Shown here: positions 11,669 through 23,830 of the stretch, piece by piece
Layout: each line of letters opens with the position of its first letter
Position numbering within the stretch: the first letter of the stretch is position 1
Source of the DNA: Apus apus
Lineage: Eukaryota > Chordata > Aves > Apodiformes > Apodidae
Assembly: GCF_020740795.1 (NCBI RefSeq)
Contig: NC_067282.1
Coordinates: 133,233,132 to 133,297,131, forward strand
Direction: 5' to 3'
DNA length: 64,000 nt
Position numbers and translations under genes: made by a program
The notes under the pieces: model-generated
What the model was told of the DNA's origin: nothing
Database searches by the model: none
What the model saw: the letters and a program-made list of their open reading frames with translations, nothing else

Positions 11669-14600
11669 CATTGAATAGCTAATGACTTCATACACATTGA
11701 AGGAGTGTACTTCAGTAACTTCCTAAGTGTGTTCTCCATACGTGTAGATGAAAAGATTTGCTTAGCTGTCCAGCTGAGATGGATGCCCAGTTACCACAGC
11801 TCAGCTGGCAGAGGTGAACTCACTAGCTGTGGTGTAACTCAGCCCAAAGGAAAGTCTTAATTCCTCCTCTTTGCTACTGACATTTGAAGCAGTATGAACA
11901 CATCCTGGTGTAAGTATGCATAGTTTGGGTTTTTTTTTTTCCTTTGTAGAATGGAAAACTTTTGTTAGCTTCAGGTAGGAAGTATGTATACTGTGCTTAC
12001 ACACTTGACTCACTGCAGCTAAATAGCCATGAAGGCAAAAATGTTTTGAAGTGGGAAGCATGGGACTGGGAACCACCAGCTGAATGAAACCATATGGATC
12101 AAGGGGATCAGAGGAAAATGCAGTTGCAGTTACTGTGTTTGTTTGTTATCCACACAGGTTAAATGGAATAAATTATTTGATCAGGATTTCCCCAGAATAG
12201 TAGTATTTTAACAAGATTTCCAGTCAGAGAAAAACATTGTGTTGGAATATAAAACACCCCAAAATGAGCTGAACTGCCATGCTTTGCACAGCTACTAGAG
12301 GGTGGGCCTTGGTGGATAACACAGATGGCAGATGTATAAGCCTCAGTAATTAAAAGATTAAGAATTTATAATTTTGTGTCAAATTAGTATAATAATTCCC
12401 AAAGGAATATGTGGAATAAAATTCTTAGCTTCCTGAGGAAGAAGTATGGTTTCTGAATTTTGGGATATCCATTTTGTGCAATCCTTTGGGAATTACTACC
12501 TTTTTTTTTTTTACATTAGCAATAAAAGCTGCTTTTTCCATTTAACTTAAAACCTACCATCTGTGTGCATAAGGGTCTTTTCCTCTGAGACAAAGATACA
12601 GCATTTCCAATCTTCCCAGTTCTCTGGCATTTGTTAGTCCATTAATCGTTAAGACTTAGCACTCCTGTAGTGCTGTAAATCTCCAAAACTCCCTGCTACC
12701 ATGAGGGCCTTAATTCTGTAAGAGAATTTAAGTGGCTTGGTCACTGGGCTTGTGCAGAGCCGCTCAGAAAACAGCAGGGCCTCCCAAAAATATAAGTGGG
12801 ACTGAGGCCTACGGTGCAGTTCCTCCTGATAACAGGGCTGTCCTCCACACTTTTTTCCAGCTGGAAACTCTAAGGTGTAGGTGATGGCAAAGGAGAGTCT
12901 ACACCTGCAACAACATTTGCAACCTCTGGTCACTCAAGAAAGAAAGAGGAAGCCTTTACACAGCATTATAATTTGCGTTACTGTCCTTTAAAACTGGATC
13001 TAGGGCTCTTTGTAAAGGGTTATTTACCTAGATATAGACAGAGACCACTTGTAGCAGCTCGTCTCCCAAAGAAGTTTGTAAGGGGTTTCCCACTGAAATT
13101 ATTTCAGCTCTGCTGAATACGTAAAAAAATCCTTAAGGGGGATATAGGATTGAAATGAAACTTATTTTCCCTCCAGACCAAATTGTTCTGTTTTGCCTCT
13201 TTGGACTAACATATGTTCAGACATATGTTTTTAATTTTATTGATGTGTAATTGCCTTGGCTGGTGTTGCTTTGCTTAATGGGAGTTGTAGTTTAGGTTGT
13301 ATTTTGTGCTCTGGTTTTGTTTCCCCAGAAAACAGCTTCTTCCTTCTGGCAGGGCTGGCATGGGGCAATGCACAGCAATGCAGAAATGCAGTTCAGTAAA
13401 ACACTTAGTTTTGCTTTAACCCAAAATACTTAAAGTCTTCAGCTCTCCATCCCAAGTTGGGAGAAAACAAAATACTGAATTTCCCACAACATGGAAGCTC
13501 TGTTTTTTATTTGCCCCATTTTCCCGTTCTCTGTCCCAAGGTGCTGTGTCTTGTTGCTTCTTCTTTTTTTTTTTTTTTGGTGCAGCATTAATTTCATTTT
13601 CAGGGTGAAGAGGAATATGTACTCTGGAGATTTAAGGGGTTACCTTTTGAGAACTGAGGCTGGGTTACAAACATAAGTTTGTAAATGTTCAAGACACCAA
13701 GTCTCACCTTCAGAAGTAACTTACAGCCTGCAGTGCCCAATGAACTGCAAACAGAAATTAGGGTCCTAATTAGTTGTTAGGACAAGCCTTTCTAATTTAC
13801 TTAATTAGTAGAATATCAGGTGTAAGTCACTTCTGTGCTGAAGTCTCAAACCTCTTGACAGATATGGTGAGAACTATTTGAATTTCAAAGTGACTTTCAT
13901 GTTATTTTAAGCAGAAATTTGCGTGTCCGTATGTAAGGAGAATATTATATTTTAAATTTTTTCATAACTCTAAGGATTTTCAAATGTCACTGTTTCTCAG
14001 TGGGTTGTACAATTTTGGTGAGGTTTTGTTTTGTTTTCTCAAGAGATGATAAAAAAAAAAACCAGATGTGCAACAAGTCCTACTCACTGAATAAAGATGC
14101 TAAATATGTTGAAGAGGTTTTCTGAGAGCTGCCTGAGATTAGCTTTATAATGGATTCTTTAGATAAAAAAAATAAATCCAGGTTTTAAATAAGCATTGCT
14201 TTTATGGTTAAAGTAATTTATCCTCATGACTTTTAGAAGCATAGCTCGATCCAGCTTTGGATATTAAAGAAATAAAGTTCAAAGATTCAATATTAAATAT
14301 TTAAAATACACTTATTTGGATCAAGAGTGTCTAGAATTTGTTAGTAAGAACAGTGCTATTAACCAAGTCAGGCTGCTACCAGTTTTCATACAAATCATTC
14401 ATATTCAAGTAATATTTATCATGTGCTGAATTCTGTCAGCACTCATGAAAAGATGCTTGTCCTTTCCTCAAAATCTTGCAGTCACTGGTGAAGAAAAGAA
14501 GCATTTTCTTTGCTAAAGGCTGAATAGGCCCTTCAAACATCTGTGTGCTGTTAAACAACTCAGAAAATAATGATTACAAAAATAATGAGCCATACCTGGC

Positions 14601-15699
14601 TTTAAAGACACAGGCCCCCCTCCCCACACTCTTGCTTGAAAAGATCAACTTCTTCACCCTAGAGCTAGCAACAGACGTGCTTCTGTTCTTGAATTACAGC
14701 AGAGAAAAAAGAGCAGCTTGCTAGTAGCTCTTATTTGGACTGCAGTAATTGCAGCCTGACTGAGATCTCCTGTTGCATTTCTTCACCTCAGGAGGAGGAA
14801 CACCTGGCTCCCTGCATCTAAGCACAGTCTCAGCTGCTGCTTTCCTGCTCTGCCAATAGATGTTTCTGTGCCTGTAGGACTAACAGGGATGGTTTTCTAA
14901 GGACAACATTTCCTCTAGTGCCTTATGTGTTCTGCCTACTAAGCCTTTCAGAATAATGAGGTGTATTCAGCCCATTGTGGCAGAAGGGAGGATTCTGCAG
15001 GGGACCTGGGGGGGGAGGAAGGGAGCAAGAACCAAAACTGGTGCCCAGTTAATAGCTGGACAAAAAGCATACACCATGCAGCATTGTTTTTTTAGGTCTG
15101 GCAGGATGATTTCCATCATGCAGCCATCTTGCAGCAATGCAGCCTCAACGAGTGCTTCCCCAGCACTGATGTCCACCTGTATCACCTTCCATAGCAACCA
15201 GCAATCCTTGTCATACAACCATAGGCGAAGGTACAAAAAGGAGGTGTAGGATGCATTCACAGAGATCATGCAGCATTTTGGAGACAGGAAGAGCCTAGTG
15301 TATTTTCTGTTACCTCTTCCCTCTCTACAGCAGAGCAGGGTTGATTACTGTGTGAATGAGGAAAGCTGCTGGAAGCTGCTGGGCTGCTGCCCCTAATCAC
15401 AGCCCAAGGGCTACATGACAAATATAATCTTCTACCACGTTATTCAGATACAGTGACCAATAATTTGACAAGAAAAAATTGATTTTTCCCTTACAAACTC
15501 CATATAGGCAGCGTAGACATTAATGAACCATTACATTTCTCATCCCTTTCTCACTGGAGAATTCACTGGGAATTTCCCCTTGCTCCCCCACTGACAAACC
15601 AGCTCTAGCACTGCCCATCTGCAGCTTTACAGATCTCTGTACCTCTGCTAATGAGAACAAAGCAGGTGAATTCTAAATGGGGTGTTAACTCGGCTAATT
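11669..15699. other. Gene-free segment
   Basis: Mostly AT-rich unique DNA with several T or A runs (for example 11930, 12500 and 13566). At 14956-15269 frames of 97 and 100 codons overlap on opposite strands, but neither has a recognisable motif. Confidence 0.5.
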
Positions 15700-15722
15700 T
15701 TCTTTTTCTTTTTTTTTTTTAG

Positions 15723-15841
15723 TCCAGACGCCGGTGCTGTTATCTCCTGAGGGCATTAAGGGTACGGGCTGTGGTGATTCCACACAGGACTAGTCTCAGC
15801 TGCCTGTCCTGCCGCCCTCTGCTGGAGCTCAGGAACTGGAG
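15723..15841 (+). other. Possible isolated exon with strong splice signals
   Basis: A long pyrimidine tract (15700-15720) ends in AG at 15721-15722. It is followed by 119 bp that are open in one frame (39 codons plus two bases), ending at GAG|GTGAGA. A second good donor, AAG|GTAAGC, lies 14 bases further at 15855. The peptide resembles nothing I know and the segment contains the CTCF core motif. It could be a non-coding RNA exon, or a chance pairing of a T-tract with GT-rich sequence. Confidence 0.2.
15812..15825 (-). promoter_or_regulatory. CTCF-type core motif (14 of 14)
   Basis: The minus strand reads CCAGCAGAGGGCGG, which fits the vertebrate CTCF core consensus CCASYAGRKGGCRS at every position. 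It is 1.2 kb to the left of the CpG island. Binding is inferred from the motif alone. Confidence 0.5.
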
Positions 15842-15855
15842 GTGAGACTGGGAAG

Positions 15856-17044
15856 GTAAGCAGTGCTTTGGATGCTCCATTCAGGAGGGAGGGCTTTGCT
15901 TCACTCGGGTCAAGCACCAAGTCAAGGTAGAATCCCTGGGAGTAAGCCATGAAGCAGAAAGTCGTTCAGGAGATTTGGATTATTTATATAGAGGTTCTGC
16001 AGAACTCAGGGACACATCATCCCGCTATTGAGGAAGAAAAGCAGTCTTACAAGGTGCATTTTATGCCCTGGCAAAAGAGAATTTACAAAAGCACTGCTTA
16101 GGTACTTGGACATAAAACACAGAAAGCCAGAGCTCAGCTTGAGATAAAGCCAGCAACGGGCATTAAGAAAATGGCTGGTTTTCGCGGCTGAGGAGAGGCT
16201 GGTGGGGATATCTTGACTTTAGTGTGCTGTCTCTCGCAGCATTCTCATTTGGAAGGTGAGGTAGTATGGGGAAAACAAAAGGATTGCTGGGCAAATTGTC
16301 TGGATTGCCGGACCCAAAGGAGAGCTGACAGTGGCTCATCACCTGGCTTGGGGCTGGTAATGGCAGCCCCGGAGTCGATACTGAGGCTGATGCTGTTCAA
16401 CACCTTCAGCAGGGACTGTGTGGAGCGCGCAGAGGAAACCCTCAGCATCTCTGCCTGTAACACCGAAGCAGGGAGAGTGACAGAAACTGATGGCAGAGCC
16501 TCGACCCGGAGAGGAGGTGAAGTTCCACACTGGGGCGGAATTGCCCAACATATCAGCAGCTGCCTGAGCAGCAGTTCTGCGCATTAGGGTTATGACTGTG
16601 AGCTGGCAGGGCACTCTCAGGGCAAGGAAGGCAAAGTGAACTGTAGACCACACCAGGAGGAACCTGGCCAGCAGACCACGGTTAAGTTCCTGTCCCCTTC
16701 TGCTCAGCGCAGGGGGTGGAAAAGCCTTTCCTGGGAGACCCTTTAGTGAATTTGGGGTGTTGGGCAGCCTCGTCTGGCACTGCTAGGCTTCTTCGGCTGT
16801 GATGTGATTGGTAAAATTCCTGGAAAGACCCAACAGCCCGTTTCGGGGCTGCAATCCACCATCTACCGAGGTGACGTGGCCGCTTGGATGGCTCACAGCG
16901 TGTCAGGGGGGGTCAGTAAAAGCTGGGACTTCGGCTCCCACGGATTATTTTATATATATATATATTTTTTTTTTTTTCCCCCAAATCCCTTTTGATACAT
17001 TTGAAATATTATTTTTATTTTATTTTCAACTTAAATTCGACGTT
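15856..17044. other. Gene-free segment left of the CpG island
   Basis: GC content rises gradually toward the island. A TA/T-rich run lies at 16950-16980. A 124-codon plus frame (16213-16587) is unsupported. Confidence 0.45.
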
Positions 17045-17560
17045 TTCATTGACTCGGGTGACCCCCCCCGGCCCAGGCCGCGGCAGCAGATGGCGCCGTG
17101 GGGCCGTGCTCTGCCGCGGCGGGCGCTGCGCCTCTCCCGCCGCCCCGGGACACCCCCCGGGACACCCCCCGGGGCAGCGGGCACCGCACCGAGGAGGGGG
17201 CTGTGGTGCGGGGTTGGGGTTTGCGGTGGGAGCGGGGCCAGGCCCGGGCCTGCCCCTGGCGGGGAGCGGGGGCCTCCCGCCTCATGGCGCAGGCCGCAGC
17301 CCCGCAGCACACACACACATACACACACACAGACACACACACACACCCCCGCCCCCCGGTCCGGAGAGCCCGCTCAGCCCCACGGCGTTCCCCTCCCAAA
17401 CTGGGCTGCGTCCGTGGAAAGCCGGCAGAGAGGGGCTCGGAGAACGGCTGGACGGTGGGTCTGCTGTCGGAAGGGACAGGCTTTGGCTGGGATGCCGTTT
17501 GCTGTTGGGAGAAGGGGAGAGAAAGTGGAGGACCGGTGCGCTTTTTGTGTTTTTTTTTTA
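17045..17560. promoter_or_regulatory. CpG island, orphan promoter candidate
   Basis: By hand count there are about 45 CpG dinucleotides between 17045 and 17480, in a very GC-rich block; the surrounding tens of kilobases are CpG-poor. It contains GC-box-like runs (CCGCCCC, CGGCGGGCG), two 13-bp direct repeats (near 17147-17172) and a CA microsatellite. Long open frames occur on both strands because stop codons are rare in GC-rich DNA. One ATG (17091) reads MAPWGRALPRRALRLSRRPG, but it runs into the CA repeat and resembles no protein I know. A strong plus-strand donor (ACG|GTGGGT at 17456) could end a first exon. The island is most likely a transcription start region or unmethylated regulatory element. 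The transcript and its direction are unknown. Confidence 0.6.
17308..17346. repeat. (CA)n microsatellite inside the CpG island
   Basis: A CA dinucleotide run of about 39 bp is interrupted by one T and one G. It sits inside the GC-rich block and produces the poly-His-Thr and Cys-Val-like peptides seen in overlapping frames, which argues against those frames being protein-coding. Confidence 0.9.
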
Positions 17561-18060
17561 ATTATTTTTTTATTTTCCCTCCTTCATTGGAAAGAAAAGT
17601 TCACCTTGTGCATGTGTGTCTATGCACAGTCTGCTTTTCCAGCCCCTCCACTGGCTGGTGGCTGCCGTGACCTGCTGCCTGTTCAGGCCTTGTGCTGCGC
17701 TGCTTCGTTACTGATTTTTAGCTTAAAGCGTCACGCCAGAGGTCTCCTAGGATCTTAATTCTGCTTTCCTCTGCCCTGGGCAGTTTATGCCAAGCTGCAG
17801 CAGTTGATGAAGTCACCAAAACGTGAAGGACTTGCCTTGAAGGATAGGGGGGCGGAGAAGCCACGTGGAAGAGCAGGCCCAGAGGGGTTTGGGCAGTTCC
17901 TTCCCAGTCCACGGCTGTGCACGGTCCTCCTGCATCTTTGCTTGGGACGTGAAGGGTCCTGTGTCAGTCCATTTCAAAACAGTCTGATCTTGCTGAAAAG
18001 TGTTCGCGTGATGCAGTTTCCTCTGCCCTAAAGAATGTGATGGGTGTTGGCCTGGAGGGG

Positions 18061-18094
18061 ATATCCAGCAGCATGAGATATCCAGCAGCATGAG
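18061..18094. repeat. 17-bp perfect tandem duplication
   Basis: ATATCCAGCAGCATGAG occurs twice in direct, perfect tandem, consistent with a recent replication-slippage duplication. Confidence 0.95.
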
Positions 18095-18592
18095 ATGAGC
18101 GATGAATGCTGTTTTTTTTCTCTTGCTGTCAGTCCAACTGATGGCATTGCTACCAAGAGGAGCATCCTCCTCCTTGCCTCCCACCTCCTCCTTTCTGGCA
18201 TTTGCACAGTGAAGCATGACAGTGACTGGATCCAGCTGAGAGCCATAAAAAAAGGGGAGGAATGTTAATTTTCAGTGGGATCAATTCCTTGCTCCAAACA
18301 TTTGAATAAGCAAAACAGAGGGCTTGATCTGGGCACAGGAACAAACAGTGTGGAGACAAGGAGGGAACACAGTGCTCGCATCAGCTAAAACTGCTCCTAG
18401 AAACTTGTGTGTCAAAAGGTACCCTGAGGGCTCTTGACATGAAAGTGTTGGGACATAAGTCTTCCACACCTAGACATTTCTGGAGTTAACCAGTAAACTA
18501 GAAGCAGAGGAGCTGGTAGTGGCGATAGCAACACACATTCACAAAATGTTTTTTTCCCTTGAAATACATACTCAAAACTATTTTTTACTTCA

Positions 18593-18625
18593 GAAAAGAA
18601 AGAAAGGAAGAAAGAAAGAAAAAAC
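18593..18625. repeat. (GAAA)n low-complexity tract
   Basis: An imperfect AGAAAGAAAGG-type purine repeat of about 33 bp ends in a run of A. Confidence 0.85.
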
Positions 18626-21600
18626 CATCCCAAACCAAAACCCCCAAACATGTCATTTTTAAAAATATGGCCATTCTCTTCCTGGGTTGTTTTTCTAGTG
18701 CTGCACCATTAAATGGAGAAGTCTTTTCCACTTCCCTTTCCTCTCTCCCCTTCCTGTGGCAATATACAGACAGACCTTAAAGAGAGAGAAAGGGGAAAGG
18801 TGCCCTGTTGATTTGTGTGAAGATGGGGCTTTTGTTCTTTCTTACTAGATTATAGGATGAAAACAGATGTTTCTTCTCTTTACAATGCCTGTCTAAACAT
18901 AAGGAAAAAAGCACTTCTGCAGACAGTGCTAAATTTCATCCAAGGCCAGAGTCATCTTTACCATGAAGCAGTTGCATTGTGGTAGATGCTTTGATGAACC
19001 TGCATCCTAAGTCCTGCAACATCACAGGTCAGAATTAAGTTGGCTTCTGTTGCCATTACAAAATGATAATTTCCAAGATTCTCTAAAGTTATTAAATGAA
19101 TGAGTGAAAAAGAGGGTGGGGACATACATGTTCATGTGCCTGCTTGTGTTTCCTGCATGCAAACCAAATGCACACCCGTGTGTTTCAGGAAAATAGTTTG
19201 CTAGAGCTCTGTCTGCCAGCCAGTGGTTTACATGTAGGGAATACCTTTTGCAGGAGAGTAAGTGCTTTATCACATGAGTGAAAAAAATAAGAGTTTTTAA
19301 AGAGTGAAAGCAGACAATAGACTTAGCTTTTTAATCCAGGTTACAATCTTTTATAAACTGGGATCCTCAGTTTTGTCTGCCTGACATAAGAAAGACCTCT
19401 CCTTGGGCAGACAGGAGTAGCAGAGTGGGCACTGGTTTTGTGAATAGGAATGCTGAGGACACATGGGTATTATTAACAGGAGGGAAACATTGAGTGTCAA
19501 CACTGAGGGGAAAATCCAAGTCCAAGTTAATACGCTTATTTATAAAGTTATGCAGAAGTTAAATCTTGAAAGTGTTCGCACTCACAGTCAATCATGTTTC
19601 TCATTTAGAAGTTGCATTTATCCACAGGACGTTCCTAAAAGTTTGCTGGTAAATAGTTCTGGCTTTTATTTAGAGCTAATTTTTGCTAACGAAAGTAGCC
19701 TTTATGGTTGTTTTTTTTCTTGCTTATGTGTAAGTTTGGAAAATCTTCATTCCTGAGCACCAGATGGGTTAATGCAATAACATTTCTTACTACAACAGCT
19801 GATAGTGGCCAGTTGCTTCTCTGACTGCTGCTTAATGCCAGTGACCCTCTCCCCTCATCCTGGCATTTTTGGATGACAGTCTGAAGGCCCCAGAGGCCAA
19901 GCCAGAGAAGCTAACTCACTGCCCAAGGCATCTGCTCCTTGGCAGGCTCCATGGGCATCTGCATAGGTGGCTCTGTACAGCTTTTATTTCTGTCACGTGG
20001 CCAGGTACCTGGGGACACAGCGTGGGACCTGCTTTGCTGTTTGTTTCTTTGCTTTTGGTTTTCTGGAGCCTCCTGATTAAACAAGAGGCGTTTTCTTTAT
20101 GAGGAATTGGCTGTACATCCCAAACGTCCCTCTACTGTTCATGCTGGGATAATCTGCACTGAAACGGGATCTTTGTTTCTGGCACCCCTGTCTCTCTCCC
20201 TGTATGCATGCTGAAGTCATAACCCTCTCTGGGCGTCCTTAACATTGGTTGCTCTACGAGCAATTGTGTTTTTGTAGACAGCTGTTTATAATTTCAGGTC
20301 TGTGAGGGAATGAGTGACAAATTTAAAGAAACAAAGCTACTTGGGAGATTTTATCCTATTTGCTGGAAAGAAGTAAGGAAAGTTTGGGGAAAACAAAACA
20401 GCTGGAAGGCAGGGAGGCATTGCAAGAAGTGGGTAGTTGCAAAATGAACCTTATAAGGGAATAGCTGTTTGGCCTCACCAAATTTAGAGGACTAGACCTA
20501 GAAAGGCATGCGGGATGATTGCCTTTTGCACTAGCTTGAGACAGGAAGCAGGATGAAACAGTTTTGCAGCAGTTGTAATAAGCTATGAGCTGGATAAACC
20601 ATGTGCTATTTCTTTGGGTTTTTTTTAAGGAATGGAAAAAAGACGTACCCCCCAGTTGTCATTCACCAGCAGGATGGCAGCATTGACCTTTCCTCCCCCT
20701 TCCCCACACTCATCTTCTGTCACACACCTTTCCTTCCTGCTTCTGAGGCTCAGCTGTGCTTCCTTTCATTGCAGGTTAAGTCCAGTCTCTCCCAGTCTTT
20801 TCAGCGAGGGTGATAGGTGTCAGGTGATGTTGGGGTTGTGCTCTTAACAGTTTTTATCTTGCTGCTCTTCGTTTCTTAGGGAGTGTTCCTCTGGGCACTG
20901 TTGCTGCCCTGATGTGGGACCTTAGGTAGTTGCAGTTCCTCGAGGTGTCCCTGCCCCAGTCTGGATTGCCTTCTTGAAGAGTGCATATTTAAGCCATGCC
21001 CCCAGCATCTTCTCCCTCCACATTCTCCTAACACTCCTCTTAACATATCTCCTCATGTGCCTTTTCGGTGTTTCCTCTGCATCTCTTCACCTGTCTCCAA
21101 ACACGTCTCCTCACTTAACTCCTCTCCTCATGGCTGCCATGCAGGCTTATTTATGTTTGAGCGGAGGTGTTCCGTTCTCCCTTGGTTGGAGTTTTGGCTC
21201 AGTGTGGGCTGCTCCCATCTGTTCAGAAGCTGCAGGAGGCAGCTGGGGCTGGCTTCCTCCCACACTGGTCACCCCACAGTGCCTGCCAACTTTGCCCAGT
21301 CTACCTCCTTTTCCCATACCCTGCTGGTACTGCCTCCTTTTTGTCTCTGCCTAACAGCCTGCCCCATCTTCTGCAATGCACTGCTACCTTCTGTCTCTAG
21401 GCAATCCCAGGATTTACTTGCAAGGAACACTACTTTTAAAGTATTTATGGTTATCTGGCATGAGTTACATACTGGAAAACACATAGGGTTTTTTTTCCCC
21501 ATTAAACCCTTCTTCCTGGAATCACGTGGTGAAACTTCCACTATATTTTTAATGTAAGTTCATAACCCTTGTGCTTAAGGAGAAGATCTTGAAAATGTAA

Positions 21601-22917
21601 ACTGTAGAAGGCAAATAAAAAAAAGAAATATAATGGGAATTAGTTTTGTCTCTTAGCTTTTGGAGCCAGTTCATCATGTGTAAGTCCTGAGGCTTTGCAA
21701 TACTGTGGAAGGAGCTACTTCTCTGTTGTGTTCATATCTGCAAAACTCTAATAACCTGTCTAACTCTTTTGTGTTACATCCCTACTAAATATGTTAGTTT
21801 ATGTTTCAGCACATTTTTGTCTGCTTAGGTCACAGCCTAGAGAGTGCTCTACAAACTACTAGCTGAACAGATATGTGCACAGTTGTAAGAGTGGAATTCC
21901 TGAAAGCATGGTCTGCAGCAAGGAAGAAAAATCTGGATTTTAAAGAAAAACTGCCATTGATGTTGCACTTTATAGACAGTATCATAGGAAATGAAAATGC
22001 TCAAAATCTCTGAAAGTATAAGCTCTTAATTTTGAGTCTCTTCTGCAAGACATTTTCTATAACAAATACTTAGTTCTGCATTTTCCCCCATAACACTATC
22101 TTTACTTTCCTTCAGCAAGTTCAAAAATTTCTTGATGTGCTTGCCAAGCACAACCAAACTGTACCTCATTCATGGAAATACCACTCTTTTTGATCCCATA
22201 GTTGAATAACTGCAAGACAGCTAAACCTGCTGTGTTTTAATTACTTACATCAGAAACCATTGATCAAGAAACTTAATTCCATTCCAGTGGTGACCGTGGC
22301 TACACTTTAGACTTTCTGCAGACCCATGGAGGTGTGTCTTTTAAGTCCATGCTTTGCCCTTGAGATTTTTGTCACATGTTGAAGCCTTGACCATCCAAAC
22401 AGTAGAGACCTCAAGTTTACATGGTGCAGCAGCCTATGTAACTATAGCAGTGTAATAAAGAAGGAGACATGCACAAGGTTGCTCTCTACTGCTGGATAGA
22501 AAAAACTGTCGAGGCTCAGCTTGGGGCCTTGTAAGAGAACATCAGCACAAGGATAAGTCTTCATTAATGAACATGATGTTGTCAGATTTTCCCTGCTCTT
22601 CCTCAGGGAGTTGTTATGCCAATACCTGTGGAAGCAGCCTCTGAACAAGAAGGGTTTGCTTTCCTTTATTCATTACTTAAAGCCAACTTGAATGGATATT
22701 TACTTGTGGTAGCCACAGGGATGTGGCAGCCTCACCTTGTATTTTTCTTAGGTACCTTGGCCTCAGCTTCTATACATCTTTGAGTAGCAATGCAACCCCT
22801 TCCTGCAGATGTGAGGGAAGACCTGGAAGGATAGATGGATCAGAATTCAGCTAGGCTGCTACAAGACCACTTTGAACCAGTTTCAGCACATTCAACCAGC
22901 GAGTTAATAGAATTGTA

Positions 22918-23830
22918 TCATAGAAGCATGGAGTGGTTGGGGTTGGAAGTCACCTCAAAGATCATCTAGTTCCAATCCCCCTGCCATCAGCAGGGACACC
23001 TCCCACTGGACCAGGTTGTTCAAAGCCCCATCCAACTTGGCCCTGAACACTTTCAGGGAGATAGCAGCCACAACCTCTCTTGGCAACCTGTTCCAGTGTC
23101 TTAGAACCCTCATAGTGAAGAATTTATTCCTAATGTCTAACCTAAATCTTCCCTCTACTAGTTTAAAGACATTACCTCTTGTCCTATCACTCCACATCCT
23201 TGTAAAAACTCCCTCCCCAGATTTCCTTTAGGCCCCTTCAGGTACTGGAAGGCCACTATAAGGTGGCTCTCCTGGAGCTGAACAACCCCAGCTCTCTCAG
23301 CCTGGTGCTCCAGCCCTCTGATCATCTTTGTGGCCATCCTCTGGGCTTAGTCCAAAAGCTCCATGCCCTTCCTGTGTTGAGGGCTCCAGAACTGGACACA
23401 GCGCTCAGGTGGGGTCTCATGAAAGCAGAGTAGAGAGGGAGAATCGCCTCCCTTGACCTGCTGGCCACATTTCTTTTGATGCAGCCCAGGACACAGTTTG
23501 CTTTCTGGGCTGCAAGTGCACGTTGCTGGCTCATGTTGAGATTCTCATCAACCATCACCCCAAAGTCCTTCTCCTCAAGGCTGTTCTCAATCCATTCTCC
23601 ACCCAGCCTGTATTTGTGCTTGAGATTGCCCTGACCCATGTGCAGGACCTTGCACTTGGCCTTGTTAAACTTCATGGGGTATGCACAGGCCCACCTCTCA
23701 AGCCTGTCAAGGTCCCTCTGGTTGGCCTCCCTTCCCTCTAGTGTGTCGACTGCAGCACACAGTTTGGTGTCATCAGCAAACTTGCTGAGGGTGCTCTCAG
23801 ATCCACTGTCCATGTCAGCATCTGTGTAGT
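22918..23830 (-). mobile_element. CR1 LINE fragment with reverse-transcriptase remnant
   Basis: One of the longest CR1 copies here, about 910 bp and 5'-truncated. The octamer end is at 22918. The minus-strand frame from 23834 contains SKFADDTKL, whose FADD (23769-23780) is the catalytic-site box of LINE reverse transcriptase, followed by the thumb and C-terminal region ending in RPHL. Near 23405 a one-base loss shifts the frame, so the usual LECCVQFW block is read out of frame. The copy is defective: it lacks the endonuclease and most of the polymerase. Confidence 0.94.

Larger units (their letters stand above)
17561..22917. other. Gene-free segment
   Basis: Unique sequence contains the 17-bp duplication and the GAAA tract. 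The C/T-rich stretch 20960-21400 leaves overlapping plus frames of 126 and 166 codons that look compositional. No exon of a known family was seen. Confidence 0.45.

Noticed and set aside
12292..12305. CTACTAGAGGGTGG as a CTCF-like site
   Set aside because: Two core mismatches, including the constrained C, and no supporting context.
14956..15269. Overlapping ORFs of 97 and 100 codons, considered as a transposase relic
   Set aside because: No DDE, HTH or SANT-type motif was recognisable and there were no terminal repeats.
16808..17758. 316-codon plus ORF and other long frames over the CpG island
   Set aside because: Stop codons are rare in GC-rich DNA, frames are open on both strands, and they run through a T-tract and the CA repeat.
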